A stretch of 26,423 bases of DNA from CAG-791 sp963657295 (GCA_963657295.1 CAVKMX010000015.1:1-26423); one strand, 5' to 3'. Shown: positions 7,645 through 15,249, numbered from the stretch's first letter. Notes: generated by a model not told the origin, from the sequence alone. A program made the numbers and translations.

Positions 7645-8730
7645 CTACCGGTAATTTTCGTTGATCAGACCCGTTCCGAAGGGAATCTCCGCAGCGAGCT
7701 GACCGACCGCATAGGGGGCGATGTCATACTGGTTGAAGATGATATCCACACCCTCCTCCGTCATGATCCAGTTCAGGCTCGCGGCCGTCTCCGGGATCTC
7801 CTCGGTGTCCGTATCCGAGGCGCCGGCATCGTCCGTCTCCGTTCCGTAGAACATGGCCTTTACGGTATCCGCATAATCCGAGAACAGTGCGCCCTCGTCA
7901 TTGTCTTCATACACCTTCTGCAGCGCTTCCAGCACCTTCTCGTAAAGTCCGTCATAATCCGTGACCACGTCCCGCAGCGTCAATGCCTTCCCCGTTTCCG
8001 GGTCATAATTGTACGATATGTACGCCGTGCTGGGGTGGGCGCCGCCGGTGAAGGAATAATCCTCCCGCAGATAGCTGAGGATCTTCTCATCCGCCCTTTT
8101 CAGGATCACCTTGCTCTGCATCGAATAGTACATTCCGTCCGATTCCGCCGTCTCGCTGCTGTCGGTATTCATGTCCGCCATTTCCTGATCGAATTCCAGG
8201 GCTGCCGCATAATTCTCCTTCATCAGCTCCATCTGGGCTTCATTGTCCTGATCCAGTGCCTTCTGCAATGCTTCCCCGGCGCCGTCCTCTGTCTCGATGA
8301 ACTGCACCAGGGTCTGCACCCCGGCCGCATAGGAAAGCTTCTGGTTCTGTGCCTCCTCCAGCTCGTGATCCGTAATCGAAACCTTCCATGCTGTGTCGGC
8401 CGCACCCTCGGTCAGGACGGCAGTGAGCCTGTCTCCGGACGTTTCTCCGGTGCCTCCGTTGTCCAGATAGGACAGAATGGCAATCGAATCCGCTGTCTCT
8501 CCTTCTGCATCGTCACTCTCTGCCGCAGTCTGCGAACTCTCCGTATCCGCCGTTCCTGCATCCAGGGTCTCTGTTCCCGGCGCTGCAGCGGCCGAATCTG
8601 TTGCGTCCTGTGCACTCCCCGATGCGGTCGTATCTGCGGCAGCATCCTGATGATCCTCCACATTGCTGCACGCTGTCATGCCCATGACCATCGCGATCGT
8701 CAACATTCCTGCTGCAAACCTTTTCCTCAT
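7645..8730 (-). CDS. DUF3298 domain lipoprotein
   Basis: The 361-residue product is a predicted surface lipoprotein: signal peptide MRKRFAAGMLTIAMVMGMTAC with the lipobox Cys at 21, then a long Ala/Thr/Asp/Ser/Glu linker to about residue 80. The C-terminal half matches the DUF3298 (RsiV/PdaC-type) fold: YSFTGGAHPSTAYISYNYD, ETGKALTLRDVV, and the closing FNQYDIAPYAVGQ pattern. In RsiV this domain binds lysozyme, and in PdaC it accompanies a peptidoglycan deacetylase, but no catalytic or anti-sigma domain is present here, so only a role at the cell envelope can be suggested. AAAGGAGAGAAAGG precedes the ATG. The gene stands alone between two non-coding stretches. Confidence 0.85.
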   Translation of the reverse strand: MRKRFAAGMLTIAMVMGMTACSNVEDHQDAAADTTASGSAQDATDSAAAAPGTETLDAGTADTESSQTAAESDDAEGETADSIAILSYLDNGGTGETSGDRLTAVLTEGAADTAWKVSITDHELEEAQNQKLSYAAGVQTLVQFIETEDGAGEALQKALDQDNEAQMELMKENYAAALEFDQEMADMNTDSSETAESDGMYYSMQSKVILKRADEKILSYLREDYSFTGGAHPSTAYISYNYDPETGKALTLRDVVTDYDGLYEKVLEALQKVYEDNDEGALFSDYADTVKAMFYGTETDDAGASDTDTEEIPETAASLNWIMTEEGVDIIFNQYDIAPYAVGQLAAEIPFGTGLINENYR

Positions 8731-9006
8731 TCCTTTCTCTCCTTTCTGTACCTGCCGTCTGCCTCGAACGTCACAGCCTTCCGCGGATCCTTCCTGCAGC
8801 GATGCCTTCCTGTGCCCGGCACGTCCTTTGCCGCGGCAGCCTCGGACTGTGAACGTCTTAATCTATATACACTGTACTAAGGCAAATAATACACTATGCA
8901 TACCAAAATACAACCTTCTCTCCATGCAAAATCTCTCCATGCAAAATCTTTCCACGCAAAATCTCTCCACGCAAAATCTCTCCACGCAAAATCTCTCCAC
9001 GCAAAA
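8731..9006. other. Non-coding region between rny and the DUF3298 gene
   Basis: No gene is supported here. It contains an AT-rich patch with TATATA (8864-8869) that may belong to the DUF3298 promoter, though no matching -35 box stands out. It also contains a 15-bp tandem array that abuts the rny terminator. The part next to the gene (8731-8860) is featureless to me. Confidence 0.5.
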
Positions 9007-9007
9007 A
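8918..9007. repeat. Tandem array 2, 15-bp period, 6 copies
   Basis: Six head-to-tail units start at 8918, 8933, 8948, 8963, 8978 and 8993. The first two read CTCTCCATGCAAAAT. The third has a T at its fourth base, and from the third copy on the central ATG is ACG. The last unit ends in AAAAA and merges with the T tract (minus strand) of the rny terminator. The repeat unit itself thus includes a copy of the terminator's TTTT run. Confidence 0.95.
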
Positions 9008-9037
9008 ATCAGAGCGGTGATTCTCACCGCTCTGATT
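9007..9037 (-). terminator. Intrinsic terminator of rny
   Basis: A perfect 14-bp stem (9007-9020 with 9024-9037) and a TTC/GAA loop are followed on the minus strand by a T run at the edge of tandem array 2. It lies 52 bp past the rny stop. Confidence 0.92.
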
Positions 9038-9088
9038 CTCTGATACTTTGTCGCTTGTCAGGACCGTTGTTCTGCCTGTCAATACAGC

Positions 9089-10645
9089 TTACTTCGCATA
9101 ATCCGTCACTCTGGACTCACGGATTACGTTGACCTTGATCTGACCCGGATATTCCAGTTCGTCTTCGATCTTCTTGGAAATATCATGGGCCAGCAATACC
9201 ATATCGGTATCGTTGATCTTCTCAGGAACTACCATTACACGAACTTCTCTGCCTGCCTGGATGGCATAAGAATTACTGACTCCTTTAAAACTGTTGGTGA
9301 TTTCTTCAAGCTGCTTCAATCTGGAAGTGTAGGTTTCCAGTGTTTCTCTTCTGGCACCCGGCCGCGCTGCCGAAATGGTATCGGCTGCCTGCACAATGCA
9401 CGCGATCAGGCTCGACGGCTCAACATCGCCGTGGTGGGATTCCACCGTATTGATCACGATCGCGGATTCCTTGTACTTGCGGCACAGCTCGGCTCCGAGC
9501 TGCACATGAGAGCCTTCCATCTCATGATCCACCGCCTTGCCGATATCATGCAGGAGTCCTGCGCGCTTCGCCATGCGGACATCCAGTCCCAACTCCCCGG
9601 CCAGAATGCCTGAGAGCTGTGCAACCTCTACGCTGTGACGCAGCACATTCTGCCCGTAGCTGGTACGGTAGCGCAGCTTGCCCAGCAGACGGATCAGCTC
9701 GTGGTGAAGGCCGTGCACGCCGACTTCCAGCGTTGCAGCCTCGCCTTCCTCCTTGATGACCGCCTCCACTTCCTTTTTGGCCTTCTCGACCATTTCCTCG
9801 ATTCTGGCCGGATGAATGCGCCCGTCCACAATGAGCTTCTCCAGCGCAATCCTGGCGACCTCACGGCGAATAGGATCGAAGCCGGAGATGACAACCGCCT
9901 CCGGCGTGTCATCAATGATGAGATCCACTCCGGTCATGGTCTCCAGCGTGCGGATGTTCCGACCCTCGCGGCCGATGATCCGCCCCTTCATCTCATCGCT
10001 GGGCAGCTGGACCACGGAAATCGTAGCCTCTGCCACATGATCGGCTGCGCATCTCTGAATGGCGCTGATCACGTGCTCTCTGGCCCTTTTCTCCGCTTCC
10101 TCCTTGGCTTCTGCCTCGATCTCCTTGATCATCACGGCAGAGTCGTGTCTTACAGCATCTTCAACAGTTTTTAAGAGGTATTCTTTTGCCTGTTCCGAGG
10201 TAAGCCCCGAAATTCGTTCGAGTTCCTGTACGCGCTGTTCTCCAAGCCTTGCAACTTCATCCTGCCTTTTGCGCAGCGATTCCTCACGAGATGCGAGTGA
10301 CTGTTCCTTTCGTTCCAGTGCATCGCTCTTCCTGTCGATTGTCTCTTCCTTCTGCTGAATTCTGTGTTCGTTGCGCTGGATCTCGTTCCGTCTGTCCTTG
10401 ATTTCCTTATCAAGGTCAGCCTTGGCCTTCATGTTCTCTTCCTTGGCCTCCAGAAGAGCCTCGCGCTTCTTGTTCTCAGCAGTCGAAAGTGCTTCATCAA
10501 TGATCGCCCTTGCCTTTTCCTCTGCACTGCCGATTTTCTGATCATTCTCCGCCTGAATGCGTTTCCTGGTCAGATTCGCAGTTACCGGAACGGCAATCGC
10601 GAGTGAGATCACAACCGCTGCAATTGAAATGATTGCAGACAGCAT
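9089..10645 (-). CDS. rny: Ribonuclease Y
   Basis: RNase Y is the membrane-anchored endoribonuclease that starts mRNA decay in many Firmicutes. The 518-residue product has the full architecture: N-terminal membrane helix (about 1-24), a long charged coiled coil (about 25-180), a KH domain with GRIIGREGRNIRTLE (near 220), and an HD domain with the metal-binding LLHDIGKA (near 366) and the downstream ESHHGDVEP stretch. Length and order match the family. AAGGAGGT lies upstream of the ATG but 11-12 nt away, farther than usual, and can fold on itself (GGAG with CTCC). The gene has its own promoter and terminator and is likely monocistronic, although read-through from recX is possible. Confidence 0.97.
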   Translation of the reverse strand: MLSAIISIAAVVISLAIAVPVTANLTRKRIQAENDQKIGSAEEKARAIIDEALSTAENKKREALLEAKEENMKAKADLDKEIKDRRNEIQRNEHRIQQKEETIDRKSDALERKEQSLASREESLRKRQDEVARLGEQRVQELERISGLTSEQAKEYLLKTVEDAVRHDSAVMIKEIEAEAKEEAEKRAREHVISAIQRCAADHVAEATISVVQLPSDEMKGRIIGREGRNIRTLETMTGVDLIIDDTPEAVVISGFDPIRREVARIALEKLIVDGRIHPARIEEMVEKAKKEVEAVIKEEGEAATLEVGVHGLHHELIRLLGKLRYRTSYGQNVLRHSVEVAQLSGILAGELGLDVRMAKRAGLLHDIGKAVDHEMEGSHVQLGAELCRKYKESAIVINTVESHHGDVEPSSLIACIVQAADTISAARPGARRETLETYTSRLKQLEEITNSFKGVSNSYAIQAGREVRVMVVPEKINDTDMVLLAHDISKKIEDELEYPGQIKVNVIRESRVTDYAK

Positions 10646-10697
10646 GTTACAGGAGCACCTCCTTATTCAATTTGCGTTGTTTCTCTCCTCCGGCGAC

Positions 10698-10728
10698 GGA
10701 TCTTTTGTCGAAGACAGACAAAAGCTCC
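10698..10728 (-). other. Hairpin in the rny 5' leader
   Basis: CTTTTGTC (10702-10709) pairs with GACAAAAG (10717-10724) and is extended by GGA/TCC after one mismatch. The minus strand has no T tract after it, so it is not an obvious terminator. It sits mid-way in the roughly 115-nt rny leader and could affect mRNA stability. Confidence 0.5.
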
Positions 10729-10766
10729 AGGCATATCGCCACAAAAAAGGAAATTACAACGAATCC

Positions 10767-10795
10767 ATATTACCCGCTTTGGCTGTCACTGTCAA
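10767..10795 (-). promoter_or_regulatory. Sigma-A promoter of rny
   Basis: A perfect -35 TTGACA (10790-10795) is 17 bp from TAATAT (10767-10772) on the minus strand. The -35 box overlaps the recX stop codon. The predicted leader is about 115 nt. Confidence 0.75.
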
Positions 10796-11406
10796 GGACG
10801 CAGTGCCTCCCGAATTCTTTCCGCAGAATATCCTCTCCGCATCAGAGAGGCCGCCAGCTTCTGTCTCTCCTTCCAGTCCGCCTTTTCCGGATCGTAATGC
10901 TTCTTCTCCAGGAACGCGCGGATCTGCTCCGCCTCTCTTGCCGCAGGTGCGGCTCCGTTCTCTTCCTCCCAGGCCGCAAAGGCTTCGTCCGCGAGTTCGC
11001 CGGAGATCCCCTTGTTCATGAGCTCTGTCCGGATCCGGCGCAGACTCCGGCCGGTTATCCGGGACTGCACGTAATTCCGGGCATAGCGCGCATCATCCAC
11101 ATAATGTGCCCTTTTCATCGCAGCCACCGCCGATTCGGCGATTTCCTCCGGGTAACCCTTCTGCATCAGCTTCTCCCGCAGGCATTTCTCCGTGTAATCC
11201 ATATTCTTTAAGAGCTCTCCGCATTTGCGGAGAGCTCCGCGGTACAGCTCCTCCCGCAGCTCCTCATAGACCGGTTCCGAAAGCTCCTCCTGCAGCCGGA
11301 TTCCGTACCGCACAAGATCGCGGTTGGACAGAACCATCGTCCATTCGTCATCGACCCGCACTCTGGTCCGGGATCTGCCCGCTGCAGAAAGCTCCGTGAT
11401 GATCAT
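10792..11406 (-). CDS. recX: Regulatory protein RecX
   Basis: RecX binds RecA filaments and limits their activity. The 204-residue product shows the three-helix repeat pattern of the family, including LLKNMDYTEKCLREKLMQKGYPEEIAESAVAAMKRAHYVDDARYARNYV, then SLRRIRTELMNKGIS and a C-terminal LAASLMRRGYSAERIREAL. The ATG overlaps the recA stop as ATGA, the usual recA-recX coupling, so RecX is made from the same SOS-inducible message. Identity is well supported by both sequence pattern and position. Confidence 0.93.
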   Translation of the reverse strand: MIITELSAAGRSRTRVRVDDEWTMVLSNRDLVRYGIRLQEELSEPVYEELREELYRGALRKCGELLKNMDYTEKCLREKLMQKGYPEEIAESAVAAMKRAHYVDDARYARNYVQSRITGRSLRRIRTELMNKGISGELADEAFAAWEEENGAAPAAREAEQIRAFLEKKHYDPEKADWKERQKLAASLMRRGYSAERIREALRP

Positions 11407-12467
11407 GCCTCTTCGGCCGGAGCTTCCGCCTCACCGGCAGCGGGAGCCGGCCTTCTGGCCCCCTCCGGATCCAGTCCGTAATGCTCACGGACCTTCCTGT
11501 CAATCTCATAGAGCATCTCCGGATGCTCCTCAAGATATTTCTTGGCGTTCTCACGGCCCTGCCCGATCCTGTCGCTTCCGTAGTTGTACCAGGCTCCGCT
11601 CTTGGCAACGATGTCACTGCCGGCAGCCAGATCCAGCACGTCTCCGGCATACGAGATTCCCTTGCCGAACATGATGTCGAATTCCGCCTCCTTGAAGGGC
11701 GGTGCGATCTTGTTCTTCACAACCTTGACCTTCGTGCGGTTCCCGGTCACCTCGCCGCTTTGCTTGATGGCCTCCATGCGGCGCACGTCCAGCCGGATAG
11801 AGGCGTAGAATTTCAGTGCGCGGCCGCCGGTTGTCGTCTCCGGACTGCCGAACATGACCCCGACCTTTTCGCGGAGCTGGTTGATGAAAACGACGGTGCA
11901 GTTGGATTTGGAAATGACCGCCGTCAGCTTGCGCAGTGCCTGGCTCATCAGTCTGGCCTGCAGGCCGACGTGCGCATCTCCCATGTCGCCGTCAATTTCC
12001 TGCTTCGGAACCAGAGCTGCCACCGAATCCACCACCACAATGTCTATGGCGCCGGAGCGCACCATCGTCTCTGCAATCTCCAGCCCCTGCTCTCCGGAAT
12101 CCGGCTGTGAAATGTACAGGTTGTCGATGTCCACTCCTATGTTGCGCGCGTAGACCGGATCCAGCGCATGCTCTGCATCGATAAAGCCGGCAATGCCTCC
12201 CCTTCTCTGCACCTCTGCGATCATGTGGAGCGTCAGCGTCGTCTTGCCGGAGGATTCCGGTCCGTAGATCTCCACCACTCTTCCCTTGGGAATGCCGCCG
12301 AGTCCCAGAGCAATGTCCAGGGCCAGCGACCCGGTGGGCGTTGTCTCCACATGCATGCTGGAGGAGGAATCCCCCAGCTTCATTACCGCGCCTTTTCCGT
12401 AGCTCTTCTCGATCTGCGCGATTGCGGCATCCAGTGCCTTTCTCCGTTCATCCTGATTCAATGCCAT
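11403..12467 (-). CDS. recA: Recombinase RecA
   Basis: RecA forms the ATP-dependent filament for strand exchange and triggers LexA self-cleavage. The 354-residue product is standard: Walker A GPESSGKTT near residue 69, IDAEHALDP, the L1/L2 DNA-binding loops (IDGDMGDAHVGLQARLMSQ and GVMFGSPETTTGGRALKFYAS), and a C-terminal region ending in an Ala/Pro/Glu tail. GAGGAG lies about 9 nt before the ATG. It heads a recA-recX operon under a LexA-controlled promoter. With comM and dprA in the same window, the local gene set covers uptake, loading and strand exchange of foreign DNA. Confidence 0.99.
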   Translation of the reverse strand: MALNQDERRKALDAAIAQIEKSYGKGAVMKLGDSSSSMHVETTPTGSLALDIALGLGGIPKGRVVEIYGPESSGKTTLTLHMIAEVQRRGGIAGFIDAEHALDPVYARNIGVDIDNLYISQPDSGEQGLEIAETMVRSGAIDIVVVDSVAALVPKQEIDGDMGDAHVGLQARLMSQALRKLTAVISKSNCTVVFINQLREKVGVMFGSPETTTGGRALKFYASIRLDVRRMEAIKQSGEVTGNRTKVKVVKNKIAPPFKEAEFDIMFGKGISYAGDVLDLAAGSDIVAKSGAWYNYGSDRIGQGRENAKKYLEEHPEMLYEIDRKVREHYGLDPEGARRPAPAAGEAEAPAEEA

Positions 12468-12513
12468 AGCTTCGCTCCTCTTCTCCCCTGCGCCGCCGCG
12501 TCGGCAGACGCAT

Positions 12514-12527
12514 CGAACGTCTGTTCT
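12514..12527 (-). promoter_or_regulatory. LexA (SOS) operator of recA
   Basis: On the minus strand this reads AGAACAGACGTTCG. It fits the Gram-positive LexA consensus CGAACRNRYGTTCG at all positions but the first. It starts 2 bp downstream of the -10 box and covers the predicted transcription start, so bound LexA would block initiation. Confidence 0.85.
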
Positions 12528-12529
12528 GC

Positions 12530-12558
12530 AGTATAAAGGTTTTCAGCCTGTTTGACAA
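12530..12558 (-). promoter_or_regulatory. Sigma-A promoter of recA
   Basis: TTGTCA (12553-12558) is separated by exactly 17 bp from TATACT (12530-12535), both one mismatch from consensus. It starts right after the stop codon of the upstream unknown gene. Confidence 0.85.
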
Positions 12559-12573
12559 CTGCTTTCCGGAACA

Positions 12574-12990
12574 TCAGACCACAAAGCTCATCAGCCCCAT
12601 TTTGGAGATCTGCAGTTCCGCAATGATCATCCCCATCCATTCCTTCTGCTCCGGACGAATGGAGGCCAGCTCCTGCGGCGTGAGCGTCCGCTCCTCGAAC
12701 AGGGTCTCCGTCTCCCCCCTGCGGTTCACCCTCTCCTTCCGCACGTAGACACGTATCCTCGCCCGCAGCTGCTGGTATATCCGGCAGCTCTCGTCCTGCT
12801 CCGCAAGATAATACAGATGGCTCTCCAGCGTGGTGTCCGGATCCACCTCCTGCAGGATGTGCTGTTTGATGATGCAGCGGTATTTGTAGCTGATCTCGAT
12901 ATTGTCCAGCAGCTCCCGATAGGTAAAGCGCGCGCCCAGCTGCAGGACAGACAGGCTGTCCAGAACATATTTGTAATCGTTGTCTTCCAT
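12574..12990 (-). CDS. Protein of unknown function, 138 aa
   Basis: I do not recognise this protein. It is soluble, rich in charged and aromatic residues, and mostly helical in appearance, with no signal peptide, membrane segment or Cys motif. Notable stretches are GARFTYRELLDNIEISYKYR, LESHLYYLAEQDESCRIYQQL, a basic IRVYVRKERVNRR patch, and EWMGMIIAELQISKMGLM near the end. I prefer the ATG at 12990 (MEDNDYKYVLDSL), although its ribosome site is poor (GAGGA directly adjacent, AGGAG 14 nt away); the frame is open to 13056. It follows the sigma-like gene closely and precedes the recA promoter, so it probably belongs to the same operon as the sigma-like protein. Confidence 0.75.
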   Translation of the reverse strand: MEDNDYKYVLDSLSVLQLGARFTYRELLDNIEISYKYRCIIKQHILQEVDPDTTLESHLYYLAEQDESCRIYQQLRARIRVYVRKERVNRRGETETLFEERTLTPQELASIRPEQKEWMGMIIAELQISKMGLMSFVV

Positions 12991-13080
12991 TCCTCTTTTC
13001 GCCGCTCCTGCTGCGTCACCGGCTGCCGTGCCGAGGGGGTCTCTGCACGGATGCACTTTCCCTGCGCCTGCGTCTCCGGA

Positions 13081-13860
13081 TCAGATCCCGTCCTCCAGGC
13101 TTTCGATTTTATTCCCGCTGATGCGGATGGCATCCAGAATTTCCTCCCGCGTCACCTCTCCTTCTGCCGTCAGCTCCTCCACGGAAACCTTCCGCCGCAG
13201 GGTCTCCGAGAGCTCATTTGCCTTTTCCAGCACCCGGTTGGCCGTCTCTGCGGCAGACTCATCTGCCGCAACCGCATCCAGATTCTCCGCCACCAGATCC
13301 TCCATGGCGTGCATGATGCGCTCCGCCAGGGCCCCCTCAACCTCCTCCGGTCCCTCCAGCGGTGCCAGAAGCTTGGTTGCCCTCACCAGTGCCTCGTTGC
13401 CGGCACCGATCAGATCCTCCATGTAAACGCCCTGGCCGGCGTAGAGCTTTGCCAGATCGATCACTCTCGGCAGCATCCACTCCGCCAACTGTCTCTGTGC
13501 GGATGCCTCTCCCGCCATGGCACGGATCTCTGCCGCCTCAAGCTCTCCCTGCTCCGGCTCCTCCATGCTCTCCACCATCCGGGTATACTCCTCCAGATAG
13601 CGGTTCTCCTCTTCGGAAAGCTTTTCGTCCGCATCCAGCGGAACATCCACGCCGATGTTGCTGGCCGCAAGGTAATCCTCCACCAGCTTCTCCTGCTCCT
13701 TACTCAGAGACAGCTCGGAAAGGGCCTTCTCCAGCTGTCCCCTGTCAATTACGCCGCGATTCCTCCTTGCGGCGGGAATGAGGCTGCGCAGAATATCCTG
13801 CAGACGCTTTTCCTGATTCTCCCGATTCTCCTGCTGCATCTTCGTCTCTTTGTCTTCCAC
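13081..13860 (-). CDS. Sigma-70-like protein lacking region 4
   Basis: The 259-residue product resembles a truncated RpoD. Residues 24-72 match region 1.1 (IPAARRNRGVIDRGQLEKAL, then LAASNIGVDV). Residues 123-192 match region 2 (MLPRVIDLAKLYAGQGVYMEDLIGAGNEALVRATKLL, then AERIMHAMEDLVAEN), but the aromatic residues of 2.3 that melt the -10 box are absent. Residues 203-257 match region 3 (LEKANELSETLRRKVSVEELTAEGEVTREEILDAIRISGNKIESLED). It ends there, so the -35-binding region 4 is missing. The start is a GTG with AAAAGGA 8 nt upstream. It may bind RNA polymerase core or an anti-sigma factor without directing normal promoters. This interpretation rests on pattern recognition, not a search. 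Confidence 0.72.
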   Translation of the reverse strand: MEDKETKMQQENRENQEKRLQDILRSLIPAARRNRGVIDRGQLEKALSELSLSKEQEKLVEDYLAASNIGVDVPLDADEKLSEEENRYLEEYTRMVESMEEPEQGELEAAEIRAMAGEASAQRQLAEWMLPRVIDLAKLYAGQGVYMEDLIGAGNEALVRATKLLAPLEGPEEVEGALAERIMHAMEDLVAENLDAVAADESAAETANRVLEKANELSETLRRKVSVEELTAEGEVTREEILDAIRISGNKIESLEDGI

Positions 13861-13932
13861 GAATCTGTTCCTTTTCTGTTATCCTGTGCTGTCGTTCCGC
13901 ACTTTGCCGGATGGCTTCTGCGGCGCCGTTCT

Positions 13933-14970
13933 CTATTCCTTTTCGCCGGGCGTACCGGCAGCCTTCTCAATGGTGATCGTGTCCTCGGCCGGCAAAGGGG
14001 GCGATCCGTTCACGGCATGCCGATGGCTGAACAGATGGTCCTGGCAGAACTCATAGCTGTTCTGACACCTCGAGCAATACCGGAATTCCGCCGTCGGATC
14101 ATCCAGCTCCGTTTTGCCGCAGATGGCGCAGCGATGTCTGGCAACCGAGTGCCCGGGGCGCATCCTCACGTCTCCCCCGGAGGACATCTGCTGTCCCTTC
14201 CGAACGGCCTGCCGGAACGCGTTCCTGCGCCGGATCTCTCCGGGCGCAAACCTGCGGAGCTTCCTGCTCCGCAGCCAGAAGATCACAAAATTCGCCAGCG
14301 ATGCCGCCATCGAAATGCAGGTATACAGGCCGGAGATGCCTCCGATTCTGGCTGCCTGTATGAAATCCGCAGCGATCATTACGCCGTAGACGACCCCCAT
14401 CCATTTGACCTTCAGCGGGATGATGAACCACAGCAGCACCACGGCATCCGGAAAGGTCATGGCATAGGCCAGGAAGATCGATGTCGAAACGTAATAGGTA
14501 CTGAAATAGCGGCTCATTCCCGCATAGTAACCTGTGATTGCCTGTTCTGTCAGGCCGCTCTGCCCCTGCAGGAGCGCCCAGAGAATGCCTCCCGCCAGGA
14601 AGGCCCCCGCAATCGTCAGTCCGATGCCCGTCCAGATGTATGCATTGAACTCCCTCGTCCCCCAGGCTCTCTCCAGGGAATTTCCGATGGAATAATAGAA
14701 CAGCATGGCAATGAGGATCAGAAAAAGATTGCTGCTCCCCGGCGGCAGCAGCACCCACGTGATCAGCCGCCAGATCTGACCGTGCAGGATCTCATAGGGA
14801 TTCAGCGTCAGATAGTCCAGAAACGAAGCGTTGACGAACTCCAGAAGATAGCCGAAGCCATAGCACAGAACGATCACCAGCGAAAGGTTCGGAACGGAAC
14901 ACCTGTCCAGAAACCATTCAAAGGGATTTCGATTGCGTCTTTGTCCATTGTTATGATTGCTCATTCGCAT
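13933..14970 (-). CDS. Rhomboid/derlin-like membrane protein with C-terminal zinc ribbon, probably inactive as protease
   Basis: The 345-residue product has about six membrane segments between residues 25 and 235 with rhomboid-like landmarks: GQIWRLITWVLLPPGSSNLF, YYSIGNSLERAWGTREFNAYIW, and FPDAVVLLWFIIPLKVKWMG. The rhomboid catalytic pair looks absent: the one GxSG (GQSG) is in a polar stretch rather than the fourth helix, and the last helix (LYTCISMAASLANFVIFW) has no His. The soluble tail has CAIC, CSRC and a C/H-rich FCQDHLFSHRH, a likely zinc site. ATGs at 14970 and 14964 are both possible after GAGGA. It is the first gene of a likely operon with the sigma-like and unknown genes. A derlin-like scaffold is one possibility. 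Confidence 0.75.
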   Translation of the reverse strand: MRMSNHNNGQRRNRNPFEWFLDRCSVPNLSLVIVLCYGFGYLLEFVNASFLDYLTLNPYEILHGQIWRLITWVLLPPGSSNLFLILIAMLFYYSIGNSLERAWGTREFNAYIWTGIGLTIAGAFLAGGILWALLQGQSGLTEQAITGYYAGMSRYFSTYYVSTSIFLAYAMTFPDAVVLLWFIIPLKVKWMGVVYGVMIAADFIQAARIGGISGLYTCISMAASLANFVIFWLRSRKLRRFAPGEIRRRNAFRQAVRKGQQMSSGGDVRMRPGHSVARHRCAICGKTELDDPTAEFRYCSRCQNSYEFCQDHLFSHRHAVNGSPPLPAEDTITIEKAAGTPGEKE

Positions 14971-15061
14971 CAGGTCCTCACTGAAATCATCGCAGCTGCC
15001 CGGAAGCCTGTGCCGGAAGCCGGAGCCTCCTGCGCCCTTTCCGCCTGCGTTGTTGCTCTCA

Positions 15062-15091
15062 AGAATACTTCAGAGAAATGCTCCCTTGCAA
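15062..15091 (-). promoter_or_regulatory. Possible promoter of the rhomboid-like operon
   Basis: TTGCAA (15086-15091) and TATTCT (15062-15067) are spaced 18 bp on the minus strand, each matching four of six consensus bases. Confidence 0.35.
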
Positions 15092-15154
15092 GTATACCGC
15101 CCCCCGGAGCCGTCGATTTCACACATTTTTAAGCTTTTGTGGGGAATGCCTGCG

Positions 15155-15183
15155 TTGCGTTTGCCGCGGTCCCGTTTTATAAT
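15155..15183 (+). promoter_or_regulatory. Sigma-A promoter of the activase gene
   Basis: TTGCGT (15155-15160), 17-bp spacer and a perfect TATAAT (15178-15183), about 60 bp before the start codon. It is divergent from the rhomboid-like operon. Confidence 0.65.
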
Positions 15184-15249
15184 CCGTAGCGATGTGCACC
15201 GGCAAAATTCTGCATTTAATAGGTAGTAACAGACACAGGAGCAAGCTAC

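Noticed and set aside
8918..9007. CRISPR array
   Set aside because: Units are 15 bp and directly adjacent, with no spacers; no cas genes nearby.
8894..9082. A 62-codon minus-strand frame encoding repeated GEILR/GEILH pentapeptides
   Set aside because: It is simply the 15-bp array read in frame, runs through the rny terminator, and has no ribosome site.
13461..13670. Small frames overlapping the sigma-like gene
   Set aside because: They lie inside or opposite the main frame, with no independent ribosome site or recognisable motif.
14523..14580. GQSG as the rhomboid catalytic serine motif
   Set aside because: It lies in a polar stretch before the expected helix, and no membrane His partner exists.
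12817..15132. A 771-codon plus-strand frame
   Set aside because: It runs antisense through three better-supported genes and has no domain match or ribosome site that I can see.
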